Origin: Actinomadura coerulea
Lineage (GTDB): Bacteria > Actinomycetota > Actinomycetes > Streptosporangiales > Streptosporangiaceae
NCBI RefSeq assembly: GCF_014208105.1
Contig: NZ_JACHMQ010000001.1
Coordinates: forward strand, 1,922,001 to 1,986,000
Direction of reading: 5' to 3'
DNA: 64,000 nt
Part shown: positions 31,421 to 39,179 of the stretch, one piece after another
Layout: every line of letters starts with the position of its first letter
Position numbering within the stretch: the stretch's first letter is position 1
Made by a program: the position numbers and the translations under genes
The notes under the pieces: model-generated
Told to the model about the DNA's origin: nothing
The model's database searches: none
The model's input: only the letters and a program-made list of their open reading frames with translations

Positions 31421-32638
31421 ATGCACCAGGAGACCACCATCGGCGCCCGACTGCGCGCCCTGCGCCGCTGGCGCGGCATGACCCTCGACCAGCTCGCCGG
31501 GCAGGCGGGCTTATCCAAATCCTTCCTGTCCATGGCCGAACGCGGGCAGCGCAGCCTCGACCGCCGCTCCCACATCGCCGCCCTCGCCGACGCCCTCCGC
31601 GTCTCCGAAACCGACCTCGTCGGCGGCCCCCACCTCGGCCCCGACCCGGTTCAATCCCGGCCGCACACCTACATCCCGGCACTACGCACGGCCCTGGAGA
31701 CCAACGGCTTCCACCAGGGACCGGCCGTCGAGCGGGCACGGCCGGTCCCCGCCCTCGCTGCGCTGATGAACGGCCCCATCGAGCAGCACCGCCGCAGATA
31801 CGACTACGTCGGGGTGGGGGAGGCCCTCCCCGACCTGATCGATGAACTGCACTGGCACGTCAGCGAGTCGGCCGACGAACCCACGCAGCGCCTTGCTCTG
31901 GAGACGCTCGTCGAGGCGTACATGTGCGCCGCGGGTATGGCCAGGGCCCTGAGGCACCCCGACCTGGGTCATGTCGCGGCGATGCGCGCCGACGAGACCG
32001 CCGTCCTGCTGGACGACCCCATCGCGCGCGGCAAGGCCGCCTTCTCACTCGTGCGCCCGAACGCAAGCAACTGGCACCGGGTGAAGGGAATGGCCGAGCG
32101 CGCGGCGAACCGCCTCGAACCCCACGTCAAGGATCAGGCGGGCAGGCAAGTGCTCGGCATGCTCACCCTCAACGCCGCGCTGGCATCGGCCGCGAGCAGG
32201 GACCTCCAGTCCGCCGAGCACTGGCTACGGGAGGCGCGCGCCCTGTCCGGCCACGTCCCCGACGACCTTGAGGGCAACTGGCAGGCGTTCGGCCGCACCA
32301 ACGTCGCCATCTGGTACATCACGGTCGGTGTCGAGGCGGGCAAGGGCGGCCGGGAGATAGCCGAACTCGCAGGCGCGGTCGACGTGCGCAAGCTCGAAGC
32401 CCACCCAGGTCGCAAGACGTGTTTCCTCGCCGACGTGGGACGCGGCATGGCGCGCGATCCACGTCACAGAGACGAAGCGATCGGATGGTTCGAACGCAGC
32501 GAGGAGGCGGCACCCCAGAGATTCCGCAACGACCCCAAGATCCGCGAGTCGATCGCCGTCATGCTGGAACAGGCCCGCGTCGCTTCCCAGGGGCGCGAAC
32601 TGCGCGGCATGGCCGCCCGCATGGGCCTGCTCCACTGA
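31421..32638 (+). CDS. XRE-family regulator with long helical sensor region
   Basis: A 405-residue regulator. Residues about 8-65 are a Cro/CI-type HTH (RLRALRRWRGMTLDQLAGQA, GLSKSFLSMAERGQRSLDRR). The remaining ~330 residues are alpha-helical and TPR-like (HWLREARALSGHVPDDLEGN, LEGNWQAFGRTNVAIWYITV), a layout common in Streptomyces-type regulators controlling small neighbouring genes. GAGGAGG precedes the ATG. A 16-bp palindrome lies just downstream, before the small gene at 32704, the probable target. Confidence 0.9.
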   Translation: MHQETTIGARLRALRRWRGMTLDQLAGQAGLSKSFLSMAERGQRSLDRRSHIAALADALRVSETDLVGGPHLGPDPVQSRPHTYIPALRTALETNGFHQGPAVERARPVPALAALMNGPIEQHRRRYDYVGVGEALPDLIDELHWHVSESADEPTQRLALETLVEAYMCAAGMARALRHPDLGHVAAMRADETAVLLDDPIARGKAAFSLVRPNASNWHRVKGMAERAANRLEPHVKDQAGRQVLGMLTLNAALASAASRDLQSAEHWLREARALSGHVPDDLEGNWQAFGRTNVAIWYITVGVEAGKGGREIAELAGAVDVRKLEAHPGRKTCFLADVGRGMARDPRHRDEAIGWFERSEEAAPQRFRNDPKIRESIAVMLEQARVASQGRELRGMAARMGLLH

Positions 32639-32653
32639 CCCACCGCAAGACGA

Positions 32654-32669
32654 GTTCACACGGGTGAAC
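32654..32669. promoter_or_regulatory. Putative XRE operator before the small-gene pair
   Basis: GTTCACACGGGTGAAC has perfect 6-bp arms around ACGG. It overlaps a possible -35 (TGAACA), with a TACTTT -10-like box ending 8 nt before the ATG at 32704. The position suggests regulator control of the two small genes. Confidence 0.5.
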
Positions 32670-32703
32670 ACACAGGGTTTCATGTCACTTACTTTCTGTG
32701 GTC

Positions 32704-32943
32704 ATGGATGCGACGAACGCACTTGGGTGGCTTGCTGCCGAACTCGACGCGCGCGGATGGCGGACGGCCCTGCGCGCCGGGGCCCTCACGGTCACCAACC
32801 CGGACGCGCCCCGCCTCACCGACGCCATCACCTGTGACGGGCGCGCATTCTGGTGGACGTGGGGCCAGGAAGCCGGACCCGCCGACGACATCGTCGGTGC
32901 GGCAGACCGCATCGTCCACGTCCTGCGGACGGTCGCGCCATGA
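32704..32943 (+). CDS. Small conserved-looking protein, function unknown
   Basis: A 79-residue protein beginning MDATNALGWLAAELDARGWR, with a TALRAGALTVTNPDAPRLTD beta segment and ending IVHVLRTVAP. I do not recognise a named family; it resembles the short proteins often encoded after XRE regulators in actinomycetes. No ribosome site is present and the -10-like box lies 8 nt before the ATG, suggesting a leaderless message (an in-frame GTG at 32698 is the alternative). Its TGA overlaps the next ATG by four bases. Confidence 0.65.
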   Translation: MDATNALGWLAAELDARGWRTALRAGALTVTNPDAPRLTDAITCDGRAFWWTWGQEAGPADDIVGAADRIVHVLRTVAP

Positions 32944-33233
32944 ACACGGCGGCCGGGCCTCTCGACTGGACGGGCATGACCTCCGGTCACCGGGGGAGTG
33001 CCCTGCCCACACCGCGCCGCTCCCGCGTCGTCACCTGGTACGGCAGGGCGACAGGCCGCTGGTGGGCCCTGGTGCCCTGGCCCTCCGCACCCCACGGCGC
33101 CTTACTCATCGAGGCGGCCGACCAGGCCACCCTCAACGAGCACGTCGCCCACCTCCTCGCGGCCCTCAACTGCCGGCCGGTGCCGCACGCCGAAGGATCA
33201 GGAGCTGGCCGATCTCGGCGACGTTCTTCGTGA
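32940..33233 (+). CDS. Small protein coupled to the preceding gene, C-terminus apparently replaced
   Basis: A 97-residue protein: RSRVVTWYGRATGRWWALVP, then APHGALLIEAADQATLNEHV and AHLLAALNCRPVP form a plausible small domain. The last ~20 residues (EGSGAGRSRRRSS) are encoded antisense to the DinB gene, which it overlaps by 68 bp, and look like read-through rather than native sequence. This hints that the original 3' end was lost where the DinB operon joined. ATGA coupling ties it to the gene at 32704. Function unknown. Confidence 0.6.
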   Translation: MNTAAGPLDWTGMTSGHRGSALPTPRRSRVVTWYGRATGRWWALVPWPSAPHGALLIEAADQATLNEHVAHLLAALNCRPVPHAEGSGAGRSRRRSS

Positions 33234-33687
33234 GCTCGACGTTCACCCACGCGCACATGTCGGCGACGGTGCGGCCTGCCTCCTCCGGCCAGGGGAAGGC
33301 CGATCGGTCGTCGAGGCGGTCGGTGGCCGACAGCGCCGTCCGCCATGCCTCGTGGATCTCTCCCAGCCATTCGGTGATCGAGGCGCAGGTGCCCGGCCAG
33401 CCGACGTCTTCGCGCGCGGGGACGTCGGTCTGCTGCAGATGAGCGAGTGCCGTGGACCACCACCAGCCGATGTGCCAGGTCAGCCAGGCGACCGTGGGGG
33501 CCGGGACGGGAGTGGGCTCCACGTCGGCGAAGTCCGGAGCCCAGCCGCCCTCGACCTGGTGCATGGTCCAGTGCGACGGGGCCGGTTCCCAGAACAGGTC
33601 GTCATCGCGCCACTGCTGCACGTGGTAGTCGAGCAGTGCCCACGCGGTGGCGAGCTGCTGCTGGAGTACGTCCTTGACTTCGCTCAT
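33166..33687 (-). CDS. DinB-family protein
   Basis: A 173-residue four-helix-bundle protein: LQQQLATAWALLDYHVQQWR, VAWLTWHIGWWWSTALAHLQ, and ADMCAWVNVELTKNVAEIGQ. The first His (YH), the central His (WHIGWW) and the expected C-terminal His position would form the metal site; the last reads N rather than H in VELTKN, so metal binding may be altered. Related proteins are mycothiol- or bacillithiol-dependent transferases. The ATG follows the stop of the reductase gene without a gap (TGAATG), making it the third gene of the TetR operon. Confidence 0.85.
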   Translation of the reverse strand: MSEVKDVLQQQLATAWALLDYHVQQWRDDDLFWEPAPSHWTMHQVEGGWAPDFADVEPTPVPAPTVAWLTWHIGWWWSTALAHLQQTDVPAREDVGWPGTCASITEWLGEIHEAWRTALSATDRLDDRSAFPWPEEAGRTVADMCAWVNVELTKNVAEIGQLLILRRAAPAGS

Positions 33688-34725
33688 TCAGTCCGCCTTC
33701 GGTTCGGCCGCGTTCACCCTGACCAACTGCTTGCCGAGGTTGGCGCCGTCGAAGAGGCGCTGCAACGCGGCGGGGGCATTGGGGAGGCCGTCGATGACGT
33801 CCTCGGCCCAGCGCAGGTCGCCCGCCGACACCCAGCCGGCGAGACGAGAGAGCGCTTGGGGGAAAAGGGCTTGATGGTCGAGGAACACGAACCCCTCCAT
33901 GCGCGCCCGCCGGAACGCGAGCTGCATGTAGTTGGCGGGGCCCGCGCCGTAACCCGCGGCCGTGTACCCGGACGAGATCGACCCGCACAGCGCGATGCGC
34001 GCATGGAGAGCGAGCCGGTCGAGCGCGTTCTCCAGCAGCGTGCCGCCCACGTTGTCGAAGACGGCGGTGAGCCCGTCGGGCGCGAACTCGCGCAACGCGT
34101 CCGGGACATTGTCGGCGCGGTAGTCGACACAGGCGTCGAACTTCGCGACGTCCCTCACCCAGGCGACCTTCTCGGCCGAGCCGGCGGTGCCGATCACCCG
34201 CGCGCCGAGAAGCCGCGCCATCTGACCGGCCAGGGAACCGACGCTGCCCGCCGCGCCGGTGACCAGCACGGTGTCCTTCTCGGTGACGTCCAGGACAGCG
34301 GTCATCCCGACGAACGCCGTCAGCCCGCTCACGCCGAAGACGGTGAGCATGTGGCGCGGATCGATGCCCTCCGGCACCGGGTTGACCCCGAACAGGCCCC
34401 CCTCGCGCGCCACGACGTACTCCCGCCACCCCAGGACGCCGTAGACCCACTGCCCTTCCGGCAGCGCCGGGTTCCGGGAGGCCACCACACGCCCGACGCC
34501 GCTGCCGCGCATCACCTCGCCGATCCCGACCGGGGCGATATAGGTGGCGTCAGGGTTGAGCCACGTGCGCTGAGTGGCGTCGATGCCCAGCCAGACGACC
34601 TCGACCAGGGCCTCGCCGTCGTCGAGTACCGGCATGGGGCTGCGCCGCTCAGCGAACGTGCCAGGGGTGATGCCACCGGCGGGACGTTCACGGAGCACCA
34701 TCTCGCGGAATGTCCGCACGGGCAT
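33688..34725 (-). CDS. NADP-dependent medium-chain reductase (zinc-free, CurA/leukotriene-B4 type)
   Basis: A 345-residue MDR-family reductase: VWLGIDATQRTWLNPDATYI with MRGSGVGRVVAS in the N-terminal domain, then the coenzyme fold VLVTGAAGSVGSLAGQMARL and YRADNVPDALREFAPDGLTA with VFDNVGGTLLENAL. It lacks structural and catalytic zinc ligands, like double-bond reductases and YncB/CurA. The probable role is NADPH reduction of an alpha,beta-unsaturated carbonyl. It stands 16 bp after the TetR gene and directly before the DinB gene. Confidence 0.92.
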   Translation of the reverse strand: MPVRTFREMVLRERPAGGITPGTFAERRSPMPVLDDGEALVEVVWLGIDATQRTWLNPDATYIAPVGIGEVMRGSGVGRVVASRNPALPEGQWVYGVLGWREYVVAREGGLFGVNPVPEGIDPRHMLTVFGVSGLTAFVGMTAVLDVTEKDTVLVTGAAGSVGSLAGQMARLLGARVIGTAGSAEKVAWVRDVAKFDACVDYRADNVPDALREFAPDGLTAVFDNVGGTLLENALDRLALHARIALCGSISSGYTAAGYGAGPANYMQLAFRRARMEGFVFLDHQALFPQALSRLAGWVSAGDLRWAEDVIDGLPNAPAALQRLFDGANLGKQLVRVNAAEPKAD

Positions 34726-34741
34726 GACTTCAGCCTCTCGA

Positions 34742-35335
34742 TCAGGGGGCCGAGCGCGTCGCTCGGCAGAACGTGGCGACCAGCTCGTCGCTGACCGCGT
34801 CCACGGGAGCGCCGTGCGCGACCCGAAGCCCTTCGGCGTCGAGGGTGCGGCGGAACATCGACGCCATCATGACGAGGTCGAAGCGGCGCAGCTCGCCGGT
34901 GCGCTGCCCCTCCTCCAGCAGCGCGACGACGTCGGTGAGCGACGCCGCCACGAGCTCGTCGTAGACGTCGGCCGCCGCCGCGGCGCGGTGCGCGACGACC
35001 GCGACCAGGGCGCGCGTCTCCACCGGCCGCCGCGCGCAGTACTGGAGGAACTCGCGGACATAGGCCGCGAGCCGGTCCAGGACACCGCCCTCACCGCGCA
35101 GCACGGCGACCAGTTCCGGCCCCAGAGTCCCGACCACCTGGGCGACGACGGCGTCGAGGATCTCCTCCCTGGTCTCGAAGTTGCTGTGGTAGGCGCCTCG
35201 GCTGTACCCGGCCGTCTCCGCGATCGCCTCGACCGAGGTCGAGGCGACGCCGCGCTCGGCGAACAACCGCATCGCCGACGCCACCAGCTCCTCACGCGTG
35301 CGCTGCCGGCGCTCGGCGCGCGTCTCCCGTGCCAT
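34742..35335 (-). CDS. TetR-family regulator heading the reductase/DinB operon
   Basis: A 197-residue regulator: ELVASAMRLFAERGVASTSV and EAIAETAGYSRGAYHSNFET form the TetR_N domain. I start at MARETRAERR (35335); longer in-frame starts up to 35386 would place coding sequence across the palindromic operator at 35344-35379. It probably represses itself, the reductase and the DinB gene in one transcript. Confidence 0.9.
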   Translation of the reverse strand: MARETRAERRQRTREELVASAMRLFAERGVASTSVEAIAETAGYSRGAYHSNFETREEILDAVVAQVVGTLGPELVAVLRGEGGVLDRLAAYVREFLQYCARRPVETRALVAVVAHRAAAAADVYDELVAASLTDVVALLEEGQRTGELRRFDLVMMASMFRRTLDAEGLRVAHGAPVDAVSDELVATFCRATRSAP

Positions 35336-35343
35336 GCCACCAA

Positions 35344-35379
35344 GATACATGACGGTATCCGGATACATTGCCGTATTTG
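35344..35379. promoter_or_regulatory. Operator of the TetR/reductase/DinB operon
   Basis: Two similar 18-bp units abut: GATACATGACGGTATCCG (35344-35361) and GATACATTGCCGTATTTG (35362-35379). At their junction is the perfect 12-bp palindrome GTATCCGGATAC (35355-35366). It ends 9 bp before the TetR start codon, the classical autorepression position. Confidence 0.65.
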
Positions 35380-35487
35380 AGTTCACGGTGTGCCCGCCCC
35401 GACCGCAGGGCTACCGTTGCTGCGCGTGAGACGAGCTGCTGCGCCGGGGGCATGCCTGAGACGCGACCTGACCGATCTGGAGAACAG

Positions 35488-35739
35488 ATGTCCCGCGACG
35501 AACCTCTTCGCACCGTCTTCATGCCGGCCCTCGTGGTGCTCCTGCGCGCGGCTGAGCAGGAGAAGAACGCGCCGCTGACGGAAGCGGAGGTGCTCGCCAT
35601 CCGCGACGACGCGGTGTGCATGACCGTCCCGCTCAGCATCGCGAGCGGCCTTGAGGGGGCCCGGGGGTACCCCGACATCTCGCCTGAGGATTGCTGGCGT
35701 GAGTGGCTGTCAGTTCGGGAGCGGACAGCGGCCGAGTAG
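35488..35739 (+). CDS. Small protein of unknown function
   Basis: An 83-residue mostly helical protein: TVFMPALVVLLRAAEQEKNA, PLTEAEVLAIRDDAVCMTVP, and a C-terminal RGYPDISPEDCWREWLSVRE. GGAGAACAG before the ATG at 35488 supports this start. The pattern is conserved-looking, but I do not recognise the family. It stands alone between the TetR operon and the DUF664 gene. Confidence 0.65.
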   Translation: MSRDEPLRTVFMPALVVLLRAAEQEKNAPLTEAEVLAIRDDAVCMTVPLSIASGLEGARGYPDISPEDCWREWLSVRERTAAE

Positions 35740-35860
35740 GTCGCGATCCACGGCTCCGGCACGGCGCTGCATCGAAACAGACCGCGTGTGGACGGGGATG
35801 CTGAGCGTCTCCGGGCCGTCGTTGTGAGGCGAACCCTGGCGCGATGACGCCGGCGGCACG

Positions 35861-36355
35861 TCAGCGCCCGGTCGCGCCGTCGATCTGCTCGCGAAGGATG
35901 TCGGCGTGGCCCGCGTGCCGGCCGGTCTCCTCGATCATGTGGGCCAGCGCCCAGCGGACGCTGGGCGCGGGACGTCCCGGCCGGGGGACGGGCGCGCCGA
36001 GATCGGCGCAGCCGTCGAGCACCTCGTTCGCACGCTCGACCGCCTCCCGGTAGCGGGCCACGACCTCCTCCACGCCGTCCGAGGCCGCGGCATGGAACGT
36101 CGCCTGCCAGTCGGCGACCTCCTCTCCGAGGAACATCGACCGTTCGACGAAGGTCAGGTGGTTGAGCAGGCCGAGCAGGTTCGTGCCCGAGGGCACCGCG
36201 GCCGCCCGCACCTGCGGCTCGGGCGCGCCCTCGACCTTCGCGGCGACGGAGGTCCGCAGGTAGTCGAGGAAGCCGCGCAGGGTCTCGGCCTCGCCGCCTC
36301 CGGTGCGGGGCGGCGGGGTGTCGCGGCGGCGGGCGCGGCGCGTGGTGCTGGGCAC
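35861..36355 (-). CDS. DUF664/DinB-superfamily protein
   Basis: A 164-residue protein: ETLRGFLDYLRTSVAAKVEG, LLGLLNHLTFVERSMFLGEE, and HMIEETGRHAGHADILREQI. The NH in LLNHL and the H-x-x-H of GRHAGHAD are the metal-binding histidines of DUF664. Homologues are presumed mycothiol-dependent enzymes. The GTG start has GGGAG upstream; the first 20 residues are basic and Thr/Arg-rich. A 12-bp-stem hairpin lies just upstream. Confidence 0.88.
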   Translation of the reverse strand: MPSTTRRARRRDTPPPRTGGGEAETLRGFLDYLRTSVAAKVEGAPEPQVRAAAVPSGTNLLGLLNHLTFVERSMFLGEEVADWQATFHAAASDGVEEVVARYREAVERANEVLDGCADLGAPVPRPGRPAPSVRWALAHMIEETGRHAGHADILREQIDGATGR

Positions 36356-36375
36356 GGTGGTCTCCCTCTTCGCCG

Positions 36376-36404
36376 GGTGGCAGGCCCGCGGTGGGCCTGC
36401 CACC
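36376..36404. terminator. Hairpin between HxlR and DUF664 genes
   Basis: GGTGGCAGGCCC (36376-36387) pairs perfectly with GGGCCTGCCACC (36393-36404) around a 5-nt loop. It lies 110 bp past the HxlR stop and 20 bp before the DUF664 start on the same strand, so it could end the HxlR message or act in the DUF664 leader. Confidence 0.5.
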
Positions 36405-36513
36405 AGTTTCGGCAGGTGCGCCGCGATACGGCACGGAAGCTTGCGGTTCCGGCAAAAGAGCAGGACCGGACGGCGCGCCGAGCGCGTGCGGTGCCGACGA
36501 GGAGAGGCGGCCG

Positions 36514-36960
36514 TCAGGATGGGGGAGTGTCGTAGCCCTCGCGGTTGGCGAGGACCTGGGTCATGTGCGTCTGCGCCCATGCTCTGAGCCCGCGCGTCAT
36601 GTGGTGGAGCGAGAGGCCGAGGTCGGTCAGTTCGTAGGAGACGGTGACGGGGACGGTCGGCGTGACGGTACGGGTGAGCAGACCATCGCGCTCCAGCGAC
36701 CGCAGCGTCTGGGTCAGCATCTTCTGGCTGACCCCGGCCACGTGACGAGAGATCTCGGAGTAACGCATCGCTTTCGGAACGTCTGAGTGTTCTCCGTCGG
36801 GCCGGCCAGGGCCGCTGTCGCCACCCAGCGCACACAGGATCAGGACGACCCACTTGTCCGAGATCCGGTCGAGCAACTTCCGGCTGGGGCACCCCGCCAG
36901 GAACGCGTTGTACTCCACCTTGGCCTGCGCCCTCTTCTGGGCCGCCCTCATCGTCGTCAC
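36514..36960 (-). CDS. HxlR-family regulator
   Basis: A 148-residue winged-helix regulator: CPSRKLLDRISDKWVVLILC is the HxlR opening with the conserved Cys used by redox- or electrophile-sensing members (HypR, QorR), then RYSEISRHVAGVSQKMLTQT and RSLERDGLLTRTV, with a VSYELTDLG wing. An extra ~12-residue insert (GGDSGPGRPDGEHS) precedes the recognition helices. It is divergent from the aldo/keto reductase gene with a palindrome between them. Confidence 0.92.
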   Translation of the reverse strand: MTTMRAAQKRAQAKVEYNAFLAGCPSRKLLDRISDKWVVLILCALGGDSGPGRPDGEHSDVPKAMRYSEISRHVAGVSQKMLTQTLRSLERDGLLTRTVTPTVPVTVSYELTDLGLSLHHMTRGLRAWAQTHMTQVLANREGYDTPPS

Positions 36961-36999
36961 TGATCGCCCTTCTCGCCGATGGGTGGGTTACGCACTTCA

Positions 37000-37011
37000 A
37001 AGTACCTACTT
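37000..37011. promoter_or_regulatory. HxlR-type operator
   Basis: AAGTACCTACTT has 5-bp arms (AAGTA/TACTT) around CC, resembling the GTA-rich palindromes bound by HxlR regulators. It sits in the 127-bp divergent space, 40 bp from the HxlR start and 77 bp from the reductase start. Confidence 0.5.
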
Positions 37012-37087
37012 CCCGCTGGAGAGTTCCTCTCCGATGCTGTCGTGAGGAGGCGGCAGGCGCCGCTCCACGTGCACGAAAGGCATCGAC

Positions 37088-37978
37088 ATGAGCACACCCT
37101 CCCTCACCCTTCCCGGCGGCACCTGGCCTCTCGGTGACCTGGCCGTCACCCGGTTCGGTTACGGCGCCATGCGACTGGCCGGCCCGTGGGTCATGGGGCC
37201 GCCCACCGACCGCGAGGGCGCCCTGGCGGTTCTGCGTGAAGCGGCCGACCTCGGGATCACCCACATCGACACCAGCGACGCCTACGGGCCGCGGGTCACC
37301 AACGAGTTGATCCGCGAGGCTCTGCACCCCTATCCCGAGGCGCTGCACATCGTGACAAAGGTGGGCGCGACCCGCGACGAGCAGGGCGGCTGGCCTCCCG
37401 CCCGGCGGCCCGAAGAGCTGCGCCGCCAGGTCCACGACAACCTCAGGTCCCTCAGGCTCGACGTACTCGACGTGGTCAACCTCCGGCTCGGCGACGCCGA
37501 AGGCCCCCGGCCCGGCTCGCTCGCCGAGGCCTTCGGGGCGCTCGTCGAACTCCAGCGGGCGGGCCTCATCCGCCAACTCGGGGTCAGCAACGCCACCGAG
37601 GAGCAGGTCGCCGAGGCGCGGAGCATCGCGCCGATCGTGTGCGTGCAGAACATGTACAACCTCGCCCACCGCCACGACGACACGCTCATCGACCGGCTCG
37701 CCGCCGACGGCGTCGCGTACGTGCCCTTCTTCCCCCTCGGAGGCTTCACTCCGCTCCAGTCCTCGGCGCTCTCGGCGGTCGCCGCCCGACTGGAGACGAC
37801 ACCGATGTCCGTCGCACTGGCCTGGCTGCTGCGGCGATCACCGAACATCCTGCTCATCCCCGGGACGTCGTCGACGGCACACCTGCGCGAGAACATCGCC
37901 GGCGCGGGCCTCTCCCTCTCTGATGAGGACCTGTCCAAGCTGGACGACATCGGCGTCGGGTCGACTTCCGCCAACTGA
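37088..37978 (+). CDS. Aldo/keto reductase
   Basis: A 296-residue AKR: FGYGAMRLAGPW at the first strand, DTSDAYGP with the catalytic Asp and Tyr, IVTKVGATRD with the Lys, and VVNLRLGDA where many eukaryotic AKRs have the His (here Asn-Leu-Arg, typical of bacterial pyridoxal-reductase-like AKRs). IPGTSSTAHLRENI is the NADPH phosphate loop. It probably detoxifies aldehydes under HxlR control. AAAGG precedes the ATG. Confidence 0.93.
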   Translation: MSTPSLTLPGGTWPLGDLAVTRFGYGAMRLAGPWVMGPPTDREGALAVLREAADLGITHIDTSDAYGPRVTNELIREALHPYPEALHIVTKVGATRDEQGGWPPARRPEELRRQVHDNLRSLRLDVLDVVNLRLGDAEGPRPGSLAEAFGALVELQRAGLIRQLGVSNATEEQVAEARSIAPIVCVQNMYNLAHRHDDTLIDRLAADGVAYVPFFPLGGFTPLQSSALSAVAARLETTPMSVALAWLLRRSPNILLIPGTSSTAHLRENIAGAGLSLSDEDLSKLDDIGVGSTSAN

Positions 37979-38100
37979 GCCGGACCGTCACCCACCCGAT
38001 GCAAGGACGGCGGGGGATCGCGCTCATCCCCATTGCCGTCGTGGAGGTCCTGTTCCCCCGGGAGGGCCGATCGCCGCGGCGGTCGTGGCCCGCCGGCGCG

Positions 38101-38514
38101 TCACAGGCGGCCGCCCAGGGGAGTGCGGTGCGCGCGGACCGTCCGGTGGCTGATCCGCCAGCCCTGCGGCGTGCGGACGACGGTGTCCTCGTAGGTCACG
38201 CTGCCGACGGTGCCGTCGGCGTTGACGCCGAGCCCCTTGGAGCGCGCTTGCACGCGGTCGCCCGCGGCCTCCGGCTCGGCGAGGACGATGTTGGTGACGT
38301 GGTGCCCGACGGGGTTGAGCTCGCCCAGCGCACGCGCGGCGGCTACGCAGGCCGCCACCCCGCGCAGGGGCTCCTGCCCGAAGTCGGAGACGTCGTAGAC
38401 GACGTCGGGGGTGAACAGATCCTCCAGCCGGTCCAGGTCCCCGCTGTCGCACAGGTGGCCGTGCATGGAGATCAACTGGGTGATCGTGGTGCGGTCGTCG
38501 GCGGTGAACGCCAT
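38101..38514 (-). CDS. SnoaL-like protein (NTF2 fold)
   Basis: A 137-residue protein: ITQLISMHGHLCDSGDLDRL, EDLFTPDVVYDVSDFGQEPL, NPVGHHVTNIVLAEPEAAGD, ending GWRISHRTVRAHRTPL. The SnoaL_4 pattern with D-V-x-Y-D and HH resembles ring-hydroxylating dioxygenase small-subunit-like and dehydratase-like proteins. GAGGAGCG precedes the ATG. It is divergent from a TetR gene and two matching palindromes lie between, so it is the likely target. Confidence 0.87.
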   Translation of the reverse strand: MAFTADDRTTITQLISMHGHLCDSGDLDRLEDLFTPDVVYDVSDFGQEPLRGVAACVAAARALGELNPVGHHVTNIVLAEPEAAGDRVQARSKGLGVNADGTVGSVTYEDTVVRTPQGWRISHRTVRAHRTPLGGRL

Positions 38515-38540
38515 CGCTCCTCCTCGGTCCCGGCCGGACA

Positions 38541-38596
38541 AAACGGGGACGTCCCCGTTTAGTGGCCCCGCTAGGCTAACCGGGGACATCCCCGTT
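38541..38596. promoter_or_regulatory. Pair of matching operators between SnoaL-like and TetR genes
   Basis: AAACGGGGACGTCCCCGTTT (38541-38560) is a perfect 20-bp palindrome. A near copy, with core CGGGGACATCCCCG (38581-38594), lies 40 bp further, close to the TetR start. One site faces each gene, the arrangement expected when one repressor controls both divergent promoters. Confidence 0.7.
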
Positions 38597-38615
38597 CGAC
38601 AACCAGGGAGCCGCG

Positions 38616-39179
38616 ATGACCGCCGCCTCCGGCCGGGCGCGCCGCGCCGACGCCGAGCGCAACGCGCGGCTGCTCACCGCGGCCGCCGGGGAGCTGTTCG
38701 AGGAGCGGGGCCCCGGCGCGCCCCTGGACGAGATCGCCAAGCGCGCGGGCGTCGGCAACGCGACCCTCTACCGGCACTTCCCGACGCGCGACGACCTGCT
38801 CGCCGCCGTCTACGCCGACGAGGTCGCCGCGCTGTGCGACCGGGGGGCCGCGCTGTCGGCGGAGGCCGACGCCGGGGAGGCGCTCCACACCTGGCTGGAG
38901 GCCTTCGCCGTCCAGGTCGCGACCGGACGGGCCCCGGCCTTCGCCGGCGCGGGCGGCGACGACGCGCGGCGCACCGAGCTGTTCGCGCGCTGGCACGCCG
39001 CCCTGACCTCCGCCGCGGAGACGCTCCTGACGCGAGCGCAGCGGGAGGGCGCGGTCCGCGGGGACCTCGCCGTGACCGAGGTGCTGACGCTCGCCCACGC
39101 CATCGCCACCTCCTGCACCGACGCCGCCCGGGTCCGCCGCCTGCTCGCGATCGTCCGGCACGGCCTAACCGGCCGGTGA
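38616..39179 (+). CDS. TetR-family regulator
   Basis: A 187-residue regulator: RNARLLTAAAGELFEERGPG and PLDEIAKRAGVGNATLYRHF with PTRDDLL form the TetR_N domain. The C-terminal domain (ARRTELFARWHAALTSAAET, TSCTDAARVRRLLAIV) resembles the SbtR-like TetR_C group. Its last 15 bases overlap the end of the converging ABC-F gene. The 20-bp palindromes upstream are its probable binding sites. Confidence 0.9.
   Translation: MTAASGRARRADAERNARLLTAAAGELFEERGPGAPLDEIAKRAGVGNATLYRHFPTRDDLLAAVYADEVAALCDRGAALSAEADAGEALHTWLEAFAVQVATGRAPAFAGAGGDDARRTELFARWHAALTSAAETLLTRAQREGAVRGDLAVTEVLTLAHAIATSCTDAARVRRLLAIVRHGLTGR

Noticed and set aside
36376-36404. Riboswitch in the DUF664 leader
   Set aside because: Only one simple hairpin is present, without conserved aptamer elements.
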